Assembly (NCBI GenBank): GCA_964464175.1
Contig: CAYXFD010000009.1
Coordinates: 29,292 to 93,291, forward strand
From: CAYXFD01 sp964464175
GTDB lineage: Bacteria > Cloacimonadota > Cloacimonadia > Cloacimonadales > JAJBBL01
DNA length: 64,000 nt
Direction: 5' to 3'
Positions 47,036-56,626 of the stretch are shown here, in pieces. The translations under genes were made by a program, and so were the position numbers. Below the pieces are notes generated by a model, which worked only from the letters and a program-made list of their open reading frames with translations, was not told the origin of the DNA and ran no database searches. Position 1 is the first letter of the stretch. Each line of letters begins with the position of its first letter.

Positions 47036-48850
47036 TTAACCGGCTTCCTGTTCCAATTGATGCTGAATGCACCAGATATCCCGGTAATGACCCTCTTGGG
47101 TTATCAACTCTTCATGAGTACCGCTTTGCCTTATTCTGCCGTGCTCCATTACGATTATCCTGTCGGCAATAGAGAGCGAGGTGAAACGATGAGTAATGAT
47201 TATCGTTGTTGCTCTCCCTTTCCTCCTTCTCAGATGACTCTGAATGGTCTTTTCCGTTTCCGAATCGACTGCACTGAGAGAATCATCAAGAATCAGGATC
47301 GGCGGATCTAAGATCAGGGCTCTGGCAATAGCGGTTCTCTGCCTCTGCCCGCCGGAGAGGGTGATCCCCTTTTCTCCGACAATAGTATCGTATCCCTTTT
47401 CGAAATCATCTATCGTCTCGTGCAGAGCAGCCTCTTCCGCTACTTTCCGGATATCATCCATCCCGGCATTCCGGACAGCAATAGCGATATTCTCCTTCAT
47501 CGTCCTGGAATAGAGAAATGGTTCCTGCAGCACTATTCCTATCTGACGCCGTAACTGCTGCCTCTGGTATTCTTTGACCTCTCTCCCGTCTATTCTTATT
47601 ACCCCCTCCTGATAGTCAAAGAGACGGGGCAGCAGATGGATAAGGGAAGACTTTCCGGCTCCGGTTGCCCCGATAATGGCAATCGTCTCTCCCTGTTCGA
47701 TCCGGAGATCGATGTTCTTCAGGATAGATTCCTCTTGTCCGTAACCAAAGCTTACATTCTCGAATTCGATCTCACCTCTCAATCTGCTTCCCTTTTCCTG
47801 AATATACGTTCCACTCAGGTCTTCCTGCTCAGTATCGAGGATCTCTCTGATCCTTCCCAGTGAGACTATCGCTCTCCCCAGATCGGTCAGAACCCTTCCC
47901 ATTTCCCTGATAGGCCAAAGCATTGAGCCGACATAGGTTACAAAAACCACTAACGTCCCGAGAGTAATGACTCCTGAGATAGCCAGATGTGTACCGTAAA
48001 CAAGTACTGCCGCTATCTGCATCATACAGATCAAATCGGAAATTGACCAGTACCAGGCGAGATTAACAATGAGACGGTAACACTTCTGCCGGTAGGAATC
48101 TGCTCTGCTATTGAAGCGATTAATCTCGAACTCCTCTCTGGCAAATGCCTTTACCACCCGAATTCCACTCATCGATTCTTCCAAAACCGCAGTTAATACC
48201 CCTTCCTCTTCGTCTGCCGCCAGGAAGAGCTTCCTGACCCTCTTGTAAAAGATAAAGGAATAGACAATGATTACCGGAATAACGATCATCGAGATATAAG
48301 CCATTTCCCTGTTCAAGGAAAGCATGATCGGAACGACCAAAACTATCATTATCAATCCTCTCCCCACCTGAACGAGCTGCATCCCGAAGAACCTTCTTAC
48401 CGTATCAACATCTGAGGTGCAGCGTTGTACAATATCGCCCGTCTGAACACGACTGTGCCAGGAAAAGGGGAGTTTTTGCAGATGGTCATAGAGGATATTC
48501 CTTATCCTTCTGGCTAATTCTTCGGCAGATTCGGCGCTTAACCTTCCCCGCAGATAAGTAAAGAGATTTGCCAAAAGTTTAAGCAGCACCAGCACTAAAC
48601 TCGCCAGCCAGAGATTCCTGACCAGGTAGGGTACCGAAATAGTACTGTCTAACCAGCTGCTCAACCCGAAAGGTAATTCGACAGGTTTTCCTCCGATCAC
48701 CGAATCAATGGTCACTCTATAGACCAGAGGAGCCATAAACTGAAAAAAGGTCGCCATTGCTATCGAAAGCAATGCTAATATGTACTTTATCCTTAAGCCC
48801 GACATTAAAGCCCAGACCATAAAAAACAGACTTTTTTGCTTCTTCTCCAT
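47036..48850 (-). CDS. ABC exporter half-transporter A (degenerate ATPase site)
   Basis: 604 residues: transmembrane domain (about 15-310) then ATPase domain. Walker A is GATGAGKSS and the signature is canonical LSGGQ. The Walker B reads ILILDDSLSAVD, with Asp replacing the catalytic Glu. Paired with the LSTGQ of its partner, this forms one degenerate and one competent nucleotide site, the standard asymmetry of heterodimeric ABC exporters. It probably exports lipids, drugs or peptides. It is the first gene of the exporter-acetyltransferase group. Confidence 0.9.
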   Translation of the reverse strand: MEKKQKSLFFMVWALMSGLRIKYILALLSIAMATFFQFMAPLVYRVTIDSVIGGKPVELPFGLSSWLDSTISVPYLVRNLWLASLVLVLLKLLANLFTYLRGRLSAESAEELARRIRNILYDHLQKLPFSWHSRVQTGDIVQRCTSDVDTVRRFFGMQLVQVGRGLIMIVLVVPIMLSLNREMAYISMIVIPVIIVYSFIFYKRVRKLFLAADEEEGVLTAVLEESMSGIRVVKAFAREEFEINRFNSRADSYRQKCYRLIVNLAWYWSISDLICMMQIAAVLVYGTHLAISGVITLGTLVVFVTYVGSMLWPIREMGRVLTDLGRAIVSLGRIREILDTEQEDLSGTYIQEKGSRLRGEIEFENVSFGYGQEESILKNIDLRIEQGETIAIIGATGAGKSSLIHLLPRLFDYQEGVIRIDGREVKEYQRQQLRRQIGIVLQEPFLYSRTMKENIAIAVRNAGMDDIRKVAEEAALHETIDDFEKGYDTIVGEKGITLSGGQRQRTAIARALILDPPILILDDSLSAVDSETEKTIQSHLRRRKGRATTIIITHRFTSLSIADRIIVMEHGRIRQSGTHEELITQEGHYRDIWCIQHQLEQEAG

Positions 48851-49051
48851 CTTCTTTTCCTTTTATCTCGTTAAATAAACAAATTGAAATCTCAAATCTT
48901 TCTCCTGAAAGCTCTTCTTTACATCATCCGTTTGTAACGCTATTGTTCTCTTAGATACTACTTTCCCATGGTTTTCCGGTATTATTGATACAGTTATCCC
49001 CGCTTTAGGGATCAGATATTCAGGATTGTTGAAACTATTCGAAGAGGTCAG

Positions 49052-49141
49052 TTAATTTGCATGTAACCGGAGGTCTCTGCGAAAAGACACAATTATCCCT
49101 GCATCCTTTCCGATAAAGCCGTTCTGGCGGATCAGTATCAT
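49052..49141 (-). CDS. Possible 29-residue small protein
   Basis: In the 557-bp space between the ABC and TolC genes, a minus-strand ORF starts at ATG 49141 with a perfect AAGGAGG (49149-49155) seven bases upstream. It encodes 29 residues (starting MILIRQNGF) before TAA at 49052-49054. The strong ribosome site argues for translation. It could be a leader peptide, a microprotein or the remnant of a lost gene. No homologue is recognised. The rest of 48851-49407 shows nothing else. Confidence 0.35.
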   Translation of the reverse strand: MILIRQNGFIGKDAGIIVSFRRDLRLHAN

Positions 49142-49407
49142 CGCATTACCTCCTTAATTCATTATGAGAACAAAAAGATTTTCCGGAGTTGTAAAGTCAA
49201 GAAAATATTTTAACCAAATCATTTTTTTAGAGTAGTTCAAGCTGCCTTCCTTCTACGTTTACCCCATTATTATGGGCTTTTTCTCTTTCTGACACTCTGA
49301 AGGTTGTGTCCTTTGTTTTCGTTATCTTCCTTTTCTTGCCTTCTGCCATTGAATTTACAATTTGACATCAGTTCATCCTGAAATATCTTTTTTCTGAAGG
49401 AGAAAAA

Positions 49408-50736
49408 ATGAAGAAGTTGCTGTTTCTCATAATAATGATAGCTGCCGTGACCGGTATCTTCGCTGAGAGAATGATCACGCTGGAAGAGGCAAGAGAACTG
49501 CTTTTGCAGAATAATCCGGAATATCTGGCTAAAGAATCCTCTCTGAACTCTGCCCAGTGGGAGATGAGACAGTCATTAGCTGCTCTCTTCCCTGCTGCCC
49601 GTCTGCAGGGAGGATATAACTATCTTGACCCCAAACCGTTTGCGGCTGCCCAGGAAAATTACTCATTATCTTATGGAGTCAGTGTCAGCCAGCCCCTGTT
49701 CAGCGGGGGAAAATTATGGCTTTCCTACCGGATGAGCCGGGATGCCCTAAAGATAGCCCAAGCCGATCTGGACAATACGAAACTCAATCTGTTCAGTAAG
49801 CTGGAAGAAGCTTATTATAACTATCTGCTCACCCAGGAACTTTATCAAATTAACCGGCAAGCCCTTGTTATCGCAGAAACACATCTCGCTATAGCCCGTA
49901 TCCGTCTGGAGGCAGGCACTCTTTCCCAGGCAGAGTTTCTGCAATTCCGGTCGGAATTTTCTTCCAGAGAAGTTGCTCTTCTGCAAGCTGAAAACAATAG
50001 ACAGCTCAGTTACCGGCAACTGCAGAATCTTATCAAGATAGAGAACTTTAGCATCTCTCCTGTCGAACCTTCTGCCTACGAAGATTTAGCCTCCTTCTTT
50101 CAGGAACTGCAGGCAGAGCAGAGAGAAGCCATCAGAGAGAGATTGATCACTTACGGAATTGAACATAACCCCATGCTGCTCATCTCCCGTACTGGTCAGG
50201 ATATAAGCAGAAAAGCCCTGACAATGGCTAAAGGGAATTTCCTCCCTTCTGTCAGCCTCTCTGCTTCCAGGAACTGGAATAACAACTACAGCGGAGAATA
50301 CGATTTTGACAGCTCCACGACTTATATGATCTCCGCTTCCATTCCAATTTTTCCTCTTGCCGATAATTTCAGCGGTTACCGAAAAAGCTATCATTCCTAC
50401 CGCAAAGCCGAAAGAGAAACGGAGGCAGCCGAAGATAACATCAAACTGGCTATAGAATCTGCCTACTACTCGGGAATGGCTTCTGCCAAAACCATTATCT
50501 CTGCCGATTTAGCCAAAGAGTATGCCGAAGAGACTTACCGGATGATGGAGGAACGATTTCGTAACGGTCTGATCTCCTCGGTTGAACTGATCAGTATCGA
50601 ACTCCTCCTAACCACAAGCAGCCTGGAAGCAGCAAACAGTAAATATAATTTCCTGAAGAACAGATCCCTGTTGAAAAATCTTCTCAATATCGAGAATGAC
50701 CGGGAATTAATGGATATTATGAACGATGAGTCGTAA
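49408..50736 (+). CDS. TolC-family outer-membrane efflux protein
   Basis: 442 residues with a signal peptide (1-19) and two long alpha-helical coiled-coil repeats typical of TolC/OEP, including 'LRLEAGTLSQAEFLQF'-like and 'ERFRNGLISSVELISIELLL' segments. Each such segment is the family hallmark before a periplasmic helix. It forms a trimeric channel across the outer membrane and periplasm. AAGGAG lies six bases before the ATG. It is the first gene of a tripartite efflux operon with the adaptor (91 bases on) and pump. Confidence 0.92.
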   Translation: MKKLLFLIIMIAAVTGIFAERMITLEEARELLLQNNPEYLAKESSLNSAQWEMRQSLAALFPAARLQGGYNYLDPKPFAAAQENYSLSYGVSVSQPLFSGGKLWLSYRMSRDALKIAQADLDNTKLNLFSKLEEAYYNYLLTQELYQINRQALVIAETHLAIARIRLEAGTLSQAEFLQFRSEFSSREVALLQAENNRQLSYRQLQNLIKIENFSISPVEPSAYEDLASFFQELQAEQREAIRERLITYGIEHNPMLLISRTGQDISRKALTMAKGNFLPSVSLSASRNWNNNYSGEYDFDSSTTYMISASIPIFPLADNFSGYRKSYHSYRKAERETEAAEDNIKLAIESAYYSGMASAKTIISADLAKEYAEETYRMMEERFRNGLISSVELISIELLLTTSSLEAANSKYNFLKNRSLLKNLLNIENDRELMDIMNDES

Positions 50737-50827
50737 AAAAATATCCTGACCGTTAGAATCATAAACGGTCAAGCTCATCCCACAGGATAGATTTTGGAAT
50801 ATAAGACAAAAAAGAGGTAGATGATAG

Positions 50828-51961
50828 ATGCAGAAAAAAGATCAACCCAGAACAAGCTTAGGAGAAACGAAGAAGAGACTTCTCCCCTTCATTACCGGAC
50901 TTGTGATATTAGGACTTCTGATTGTTTTCACAGGCTGTAACCGTGGTTCCGGTCCTCCCGGACAGAGGGGAAGAACGAGAGAAGAGGTTCCCGTTCCTGT
51001 AATCGTGGAAGAGGTCAGATTACGTGATTTAGAGGAATTTATCAATATCACCGGCAAACTGGAGGGAATCACCGATATAACAATGATCAGTGAAACCTCA
51101 GGAAGAGTACTCTCCCTCTCCAAATCTCTCGGCGACTGGATCAATGAGGGTGAAAAGATCGGGGAACTGGATAATGAGATCATCCGCATCCGGCTCGAAC
51201 AGGCTAAGGCTGCCCTCGCTTCCGCTCAGGCTGCTCTGGAAACGGCAGAAATGAATTACCGCACCGGCAGTAAACTCTACCGGGACGGTTCGGTTTCTCA
51301 GGCTGAATACCAACAGGCTCTGTTCGCCTGGCAGGGAGCAGTAGCCCAGCGTGACGGAGCATCAGCCAATCTGGAATCAGCCCAAAAAGCTTATGAAAAC
51401 TCCCTTCTCCTTGCCCCTGTCTCCGGCAATATTTCGTCTCTCCCCCTCAAGGTCGGAGAAACTATCTTCCCCAATACCCCGATAGCGGGTATAGTTAATC
51501 ATAGAGAACTGCTTCTGAAGGGAGGGATCAGCGAAAACCATATTCTGGGAGTTAAGAAAGGACAACCGGTAACCCTTACCTACAGAGGGAAAGAATACCC
51601 TGCCCGGGTTAAAGGAATCGGAGTTAAACCTCTTCCCAATTCCGCCACCTACCCTGTCGAGATTATCCTCGCTAACGGAGATGGTGAACTCCTGCCCGGC
51701 ATGGTGGTTAATGCCTCGATCCAGATAAATGTTTATTCCGATCTCATTTATACAGATTCTGGAAATATCCGCACCAGCTTTGATGATCATTTCGTTTATA
51801 CAGTAGATGAGAATATGGAGGCTGTCCGGAAAAATATCACCAAAGGTAAAACGGTAAACGAATTCACTATTATCACCTCCGGATTGGAGACAGGAGACCT
51901 TGTCGTTGTCGAAGGAATAGACACCCTGCAAGAGGGAATGAAAGTTAATGTCCGGAATTGA
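50828..51961 (+). CDS. RND efflux periplasmic adaptor (membrane fusion protein)
   Basis: 377 residues. Residues 20-37 form a hydrophobic segment ending in a lipobox-like FTGC, so it is probably a lipoprotein, with an unusually long basic N-terminus before it. Then come the split barrel-sandwich/lipoyl domain ('SETSGRVLSLSKSLGDWINEGEKIGELD' region), a helical hairpin (about 115-185) and a beta-barrel domain. This is the HlyD/AcrA order. It bridges the TolC channel and the RND pump in the periplasm. It sits between those two genes. Confidence 0.92.
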   Translation: MQKKDQPRTSLGETKKRLLPFITGLVILGLLIVFTGCNRGSGPPGQRGRTREEVPVPVIVEEVRLRDLEEFINITGKLEGITDITMISETSGRVLSLSKSLGDWINEGEKIGELDNEIIRIRLEQAKAALASAQAALETAEMNYRTGSKLYRDGSVSQAEYQQALFAWQGAVAQRDGASANLESAQKAYENSLLLAPVSGNISSLPLKVGETIFPNTPIAGIVNHRELLLKGGISENHILGVKKGQPVTLTYRGKEYPARVKGIGVKPLPNSATYPVEIILANGDGELLPGMVVNASIQINVYSDLIYTDSGNIRTSFDDHFVYTVDENMEAVRKNITKGKTVNEFTIITSGLETGDLVVVEGIDTLQEGMKVNVRN

Positions 51962-52018
51962 TCCTCTAAGCCCTCCTTCCGGTTACATCCCAAAGATTAA
52001 GAAAGGATTACATAAATT

Positions 52019-55000
52019 ATGTCAGTAGCAGATATTTCAGTAAAGAATACGGTCTTCGTCAATCTGATCGTGGTTTTGATCTTTATTGCCGGGATCTATG
52101 CCATGATTGTTTTACCAAAAGAAGAGATGCCTCAGGTAGATTTCGGCAGTGTCGTTATAATTGTTCTCTATCCGGGAGTTTCTCCGGAAGAGATTGAACA
52201 GCTCATCGTTGATAAGATAGAGGCTCAGATAGCCTCAGTGGATGGAATCGATTTCATCCATTCCCGTGCTGAAGAGGGAAGAGCTACCATCCGGGTGGTT
52301 TTTGAACCGAGGGTTGACCCTGATAAGGCTTACGACGATGTCGTTGCCGAGATGGGCAAAGTTACCGATCTCCCCGCCGATGCTTTTGACCCTAATATTA
52401 TCCGGATTAATATGAGAGAAGTCAACTCCATTGCCCGGATTGCTCTCAGCGGAGATTATTCTCCCAATTCCATCAGAGAGATTGCCGAACAGCTACAGGA
52501 GGGTATCCAGAATATTCAATATATTGCCCGTGTTGACCTTTTCGGAACCAGAGACCGGGAAATCTGGGTTGAAGCTGATGCCGCCCGCCTCGAACATTAC
52601 GGTTTGAGTCTCAATGATCTGACCGATACTATCCGGCAAAGAAATATGAATGTCCCTGCCGGTACGGTCAGGAGCGGCAGAGTTGAATACATCGTCCGCA
52701 CCGTGGGTCAGTTCAATGATCTGGAAGAGATTGCCAGGCTTGCTGTTAATACCGACCCGCAAGGGAGGTTTGTCCGCATTGAGGATGTAGCGGCAGTCAG
52801 AGACACTCTGGAAAACATTATCACTATCAGCAAGCTTGACGGCAGGGAAAGCGTCAATATGTCCCTCTATAAAAAGGCTGAAGGGAACATTATCTCGGTG
52901 ATGAACGAAGTCCGGCAGTATGTAGCAGATTTTCAGGAATCTATTCCCGGTCTGCAGATAACTATCCGGAACGACGGCTCCGAAGATGTTAAATCGAGCC
53001 TCCTGACTCTGGGAAACAGCGCCCTGCTCGGTATTATCCTCGTCTTTATTACCCTCTTTATCTTTTTGGGCTGGCGGAATGCCACTCTGGCAGCCTGGGG
53101 AATACCCTTTAGCTTTCTATTGACCTTTATTCTGATGCAGATAGGAAACCTGACCATGAATCAGTTGACTCTTTTCGGTCTTGTTCTCGTTCTCGGTATG
53201 ATAGTGGATAATGCGATTGTCGTGATCGAGAATATGCACCGGCAGCTGGAGATGGGATATTGTCAAAAAACCTCGGCTATCAAAGGGACTAACGAAGTAA
53301 TGATCCCGGTCATAGCTTCCGCTGCCACTACCGCCGCAGCCTTTCTCCCCCTTCTCCTCATGGAAGGAATGATGGGACAGTTCATGAAAGTCTTCCCGAT
53401 GGTAATCACTGCTGCCCTTTTCGCCTCTCTCTTTCAAAGCCTGTTCATCCTTCCTGCCCATCTTTCTCTCTTCACCAAACCGCTTGATGAAAAGAAAAAG
53501 AAGAGCAGAATTCTGGAATTTTTGGTAGTTCGTTACCGCAAAATACTCATCTTCGTCCTAAAAAACCGGGGGAAGAGTTTTCTTGCTTTTATCGTGCTCT
53601 TTATAATTGCCATTTTTACCATGTTTTCCGGTCTGGTAAAGTTCGATTTCTATCCTCAGCCGCCACCCACCACTATTGCCCTGCAGATTCAGACTCCGGA
53701 CGGAACGAGTATCGAAGAGACAAACAGGATTGTGACCCTCGTCGAAAATCATATCCTGAACATGGAAGAGAGCAGTGATATCGCCGCCATAGTGACCAAT
53801 GTCGGTTCCATGCGTACCCAGAACCGCAACGAGATAAGAAGCTCCTTCTCTCAGATAGCAATTGATTTGATCGACTACCGGCAGATGAAATATACTCATG
53901 ATGAGATCAGGGCTGCTATTCGTCAATATATCGATACCATTCCCGGTATCTATCTCTATAATTTCGATGTCTTTCGCTCCGGTCCTCCCACCGGAAGAGA
54001 TGTGGAGATCCGGGTCAGAGGAGATAATCTCGACCGCCTGCAGCATATTTCGGGTATTATTCAGGATGAGCTTCGTGCTATTCCCGGAGTAGTAGATATT
54101 GCCGACAGTTTTGCCGAAGGTAAACCGGAACTGAGAATAGTCCCGATCCAGGACAGACTTTCACTCTATAACCTTAGCTTATCACAATTTGCCTTCTTTG
54201 TCCGCACCGCCCTTACCGGTTCGACTGTTTCCACCTACCGGGGTGAAGGTTTCAAGGAATATGATGTCGTAGTGAAACTGCAGGAAGATTATGTCGATGA
54301 TTTGAATAAACTCAAAAATCTCACTATAAGACCGTTCGGCAGAACCCCCGTTCCCCTCTCCGATTTAGCCGAATTCCGGATCGAGTCCGGTTTAGCCGGG
54401 ATAGAACACCGCAACCGGAGAAGAGTGGTGACCATCACTGCCAATACTTCTTTCTATGAGGAAAACGGCAGAAGGGTAAAAAGAAGCCCGGCTGAGGTGA
54501 CGGAGATTTTGATGGGTAACCGGATAAGGGGCATCGAAGGGGCACTTTCCGGTTTTGAAGGTCGCTTTCCCGGTTATCTGATCGAGTTCGGCGGTATTCA
54601 GGAAGAACAGGCACGGTCATACAGGTCACTCTATCTCGCTTTTGTGGTTGCCCTTTTGCTTGTTTATACGATCCTGGCAACTCAGTTCAAATCTTACGTG
54701 CAGCCTCTGATAGTTATGATGACTATCCCCTTCGCCTTTGTCGGGGTTGTTTTCGGTCTGGTCATTACTCAGCTCCCCTTCTCATTGAACACCTTTATTG
54801 CGGTAATAGCTCTTGCCGGGGTTGTGGTCAATAATTCCATCATTCTCGTTGATTTCGTCAATAAAGAGCGGGAAAGGGGGATAGACCGCTGGAACTCCCT
54901 GATCAATGCCGGCTCAGTCAGGCTGAGACCTATCCTGCTCACTACCATCACCACTATCATGGGACTCTTTCCGATGATGCTCAGTACAGCCCGTTCTTCT

Positions 55001-55180
55001 GTAGTCTGGAAACCGATGGCTGTTAGTATCTCCTTCGGACTCGGCTTCTCCACGATCCTGACCCTCTTCCTCATTCCGACGATCTACTCGCTCTTGGATT
55101 CCTTCTTCGGTAAACTCAACCTGACCCGCTTCAAAACTCACGAGAAGTTCAGTGAAGTCGAATGTAAAGAGGAGTTGTAA
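52019..55180 (+). CDS. RND-family efflux pump (AcrB-like permease)
   Basis: 1,053 residues, full length for the family. It has an N-terminal helix, two large periplasmic loops and twelve membrane segments. The TM4 proton-relay motif reads GMIVDNAIVVIEN: it keeps the first Asp of AcrB's VDD pair and has Asn in place of the second, as in many RND pumps outside enterobacteria. The second half has 'GVVVNNSIILVDF' in TM10. It probably exports hydrophobic or amphiphilic compounds using the proton (or possibly sodium) gradient, with the adaptor and TolC protein encoded just upstream. The spacing from the adaptor is 57 bases. No regulator gene is adjacent. Confidence 0.93.
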   Translation: MSVADISVKNTVFVNLIVVLIFIAGIYAMIVLPKEEMPQVDFGSVVIIVLYPGVSPEEIEQLIVDKIEAQIASVDGIDFIHSRAEEGRATIRVVFEPRVDPDKAYDDVVAEMGKVTDLPADAFDPNIIRINMREVNSIARIALSGDYSPNSIREIAEQLQEGIQNIQYIARVDLFGTRDREIWVEADAARLEHYGLSLNDLTDTIRQRNMNVPAGTVRSGRVEYIVRTVGQFNDLEEIARLAVNTDPQGRFVRIEDVAAVRDTLENIITISKLDGRESVNMSLYKKAEGNIISVMNEVRQYVADFQESIPGLQITIRNDGSEDVKSSLLTLGNSALLGIILVFITLFIFLGWRNATLAAWGIPFSFLLTFILMQIGNLTMNQLTLFGLVLVLGMIVDNAIVVIENMHRQLEMGYCQKTSAIKGTNEVMIPVIASAATTAAAFLPLLLMEGMMGQFMKVFPMVITAALFASLFQSLFILPAHLSLFTKPLDEKKKKSRILEFLVVRYRKILIFVLKNRGKSFLAFIVLFIIAIFTMFSGLVKFDFYPQPPPTTIALQIQTPDGTSIEETNRIVTLVENHILNMEESSDIAAIVTNVGSMRTQNRNEIRSSFSQIAIDLIDYRQMKYTHDEIRAAIRQYIDTIPGIYLYNFDVFRSGPPTGRDVEIRVRGDNLDRLQHISGIIQDELRAIPGVVDIADSFAEGKPELRIVPIQDRLSLYNLSLSQFAFFVRTALTGSTVSTYRGEGFKEYDVVVKLQEDYVDDLNKLKNLTIRPFGRTPVPLSDLAEFRIESGLAGIEHRNRRRVVTITANTSFYEENGRRVKRSPAEVTEILMGNRIRGIEGALSGFEGRFPGYLIEFGGIQEEQARSYRSLYLAFVVALLLVYTILATQFKSYVQPLIVMMTIPFAFVGVVFGLVITQLPFSLNTFIAVIALAGVVVNNSIILVDFVNKERERGIDRWNSLINAGSVRLRPILLTTITTIMGLFPMMLSTARSSVVWKPMAVSISFGLGFSTILTLFLIPTIYSLLDSFFGKLNLTRFKTHEKFSEVECKEEL

Positions 55181-55378
55181 AGCAAGCAGATAGCCTATTA
55201 CCGAAATAACCGCCCGAAACAAAAAGAATAGACCCTGTCTGTCTTTGAGACCTCTTTTGGGTGGTGGGTGGGAATAGAGTATGTTTTCCATCTTGCTATC
55301 CAACCGCAGGTTTTTGTCTTTTCTCCGAAGCTTATCTTCCAATGGGCTTGGTCTTCTCCCTTTGGCTTTCCTACGTAT

Positions 55379-55432
55379 ACAGAGCTTCCAGCTCTGTTTT
55401 TCACAAGGCAAGGGCAGGGACGCCCTTGTTAC
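55379..55432. repeat. REP-like double hairpin, copy 1
   Basis: Two adjacent inverted repeats: AGAGCT...AGCTCT with loop TCC, and CAAGGGC...GCCCTTG around AGGGAC. The same element recurs at 55669-55725 and 58961-59016. Confidence 0.7.
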
Positions 55433-55668
55433 GATAAAAACACTGGTATGAGAAAAAGACGCTGAGATCTTGTTTTTATAATATTTGAACCGGATACTCC
55501 GCTTTTGGGTGGTGAGTGGGAATAGAGTATGTTTTCCATCATGCTATCCATTCGCAGGCTTTTCTTTTTTCCTGCTTTACCTACCTTGGGCTTTTTCTTT
55601 TCACTTTTCACTCTTAACACTCTTTTCCTAATGGACGTGTTATTCTCCCTTTAGCTTTTCTTCGTATA

Positions 55669-55725
55669 CAGAGCTTCCAGCTCTGTTTTTCACAAGGCAA
55701 GGGCAGGGACGCCCTTGTTACGATA
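55669..55725. repeat. REP-like double hairpin, copy 2
   Basis: Same pair of hairpins as at 55379, nearly identical, within the second long direct repeat. Confidence 0.7.
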
Positions 55726-55991
55726 AAAACACAGGTATGAGAAAAAGACGTTGAGATCTTGTTTTTATAATATTTGAATCGGATATTCCGTTTTGGATAG
55801 TGAACGGGAATAGATCATGTTTTCCATCTTGCTATCCATCCGCAGGTTTTTGTCTTTTCTCCGAAGCTTATCTTCCAATGGGACATCTGAATGTCTTTGC
55901 TTGCTTAGGGTGGTGGGTGGGAATAGATCATGTTTTCCATCTTGCTATCCATCCGCAGGTTTTCCTCTTCTTCAAAGCTTCACTACCGCAG

Positions 55992-56211
55992 GTTTTTTCT
56001 TTTTCTTCTTGCTACCCTTCTTTAGTTATTTTCCGGCATTGCAAAAAATAGCGTTAATAAAACCGTACGAGAGGCTGCTTCGAAGAAACTGTCTGACGAA
56101 CGAAGTGAGGAGTTTTTCGAAAGAAGCAGTCACGAGAAGGTTTTTAGCTGTTTTGTTGCAGCCGGCAGCCTTTCTTTGTTACTTTCTTTGTGCTGCTACA
56201 AAGAAAGTAAA
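55992..56211. repeat. Non-coding repeat with 12-bp terminal hairpin, copy 1
   Basis: It shares a long, nearly identical run with 56320-56624 ('ttccggcattgcaaaaaata', 'cgaagaaactgtctgacgaa', 'gttttgttgcagccggcagc'). It ends in a perfect 12-bp hairpin, TTACTTTCTTTG (56179-56190) with CAAAGAAAGTAA (56199-56210), with an 8-nt loop. Confidence 0.75.
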
Positions 56212-56319
56212 TAAATATATGAATTTAATATGCATTTTCTTTACTACCTGCTATCCTTCCACAGGCTTTCTGATCTTTTCTCCGAAGCTTCATCCCCAAT
56301 GCACATGCTGCCCTTCCGC

Positions 56320-56624
56320 AGGATTTTCTTTTTTCTTCTTGCTACCCTTCTTTAGTTATTTTCCGGCATTGCAAAAAATAGCGTTAATAAAACCGTACGA
56401 GAGACTGCTTCGAAGAAACTGTCTGACGAACAAAGTGAGGAGTTTGACGAAAGCAAGCAGAGCTTCGATGTCGAAATGCTGCTTTCGCCGAGCTCGGTCG
56501 CAGCCACAAAGAAAAGAGCACCTCGGTTGTCGAAAGAAGCAGTCACGAGAAGGTTTTTAGCTGTTTTGTTGCAGCCGGCAGCCTTTCTTTGTTACTTTCT
56601 TTGGGCTGTTGCAAAGAAAGTAAA
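56320..56624. repeat. Non-coding repeat with 12-bp terminal hairpin, copy 2 (with insert)
   Basis: Same repeat as 55992-56211 but with ~85 extra bases (about 56453-56536) containing its own near-palindrome around CGAAAGCA/TGCTTTCG. The terminal 12-bp hairpin (56592-56603 with 56612-56623) lies immediately after the prolyl oligopeptidase stop codon on the minus strand, where it could act as a transcript end structure. Confidence 0.75.
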
Positions 56625-56626
56625 AC

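Larger units (their letters stand above)
55259..55800. repeat. Tandem ~245-290-bp non-coding direct repeat
   Basis: Two long copies (about 55259-55504 and 55505-55800) share a 'gggaatagagtatgttttcc' opening, a 'gctatccannngcagg' segment, a REP-like double hairpin and a shared tail ('gagatcttgtttttataata'). Copy 2 contains extra sequence. Truncated copies of the opening occur at 55809 and 55919. No gene is supported here. Confidence 0.8.

Noticed and set aside
55817..56560. 247-codon plus-strand ORF in the repeat field
   Set aside because: It consists of translated copies of the non-coding repeats, with Phe/Cys/Ser-rich low-complexity sequence and internal duplication matching the DNA repeats. 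No ribosome-binding site.
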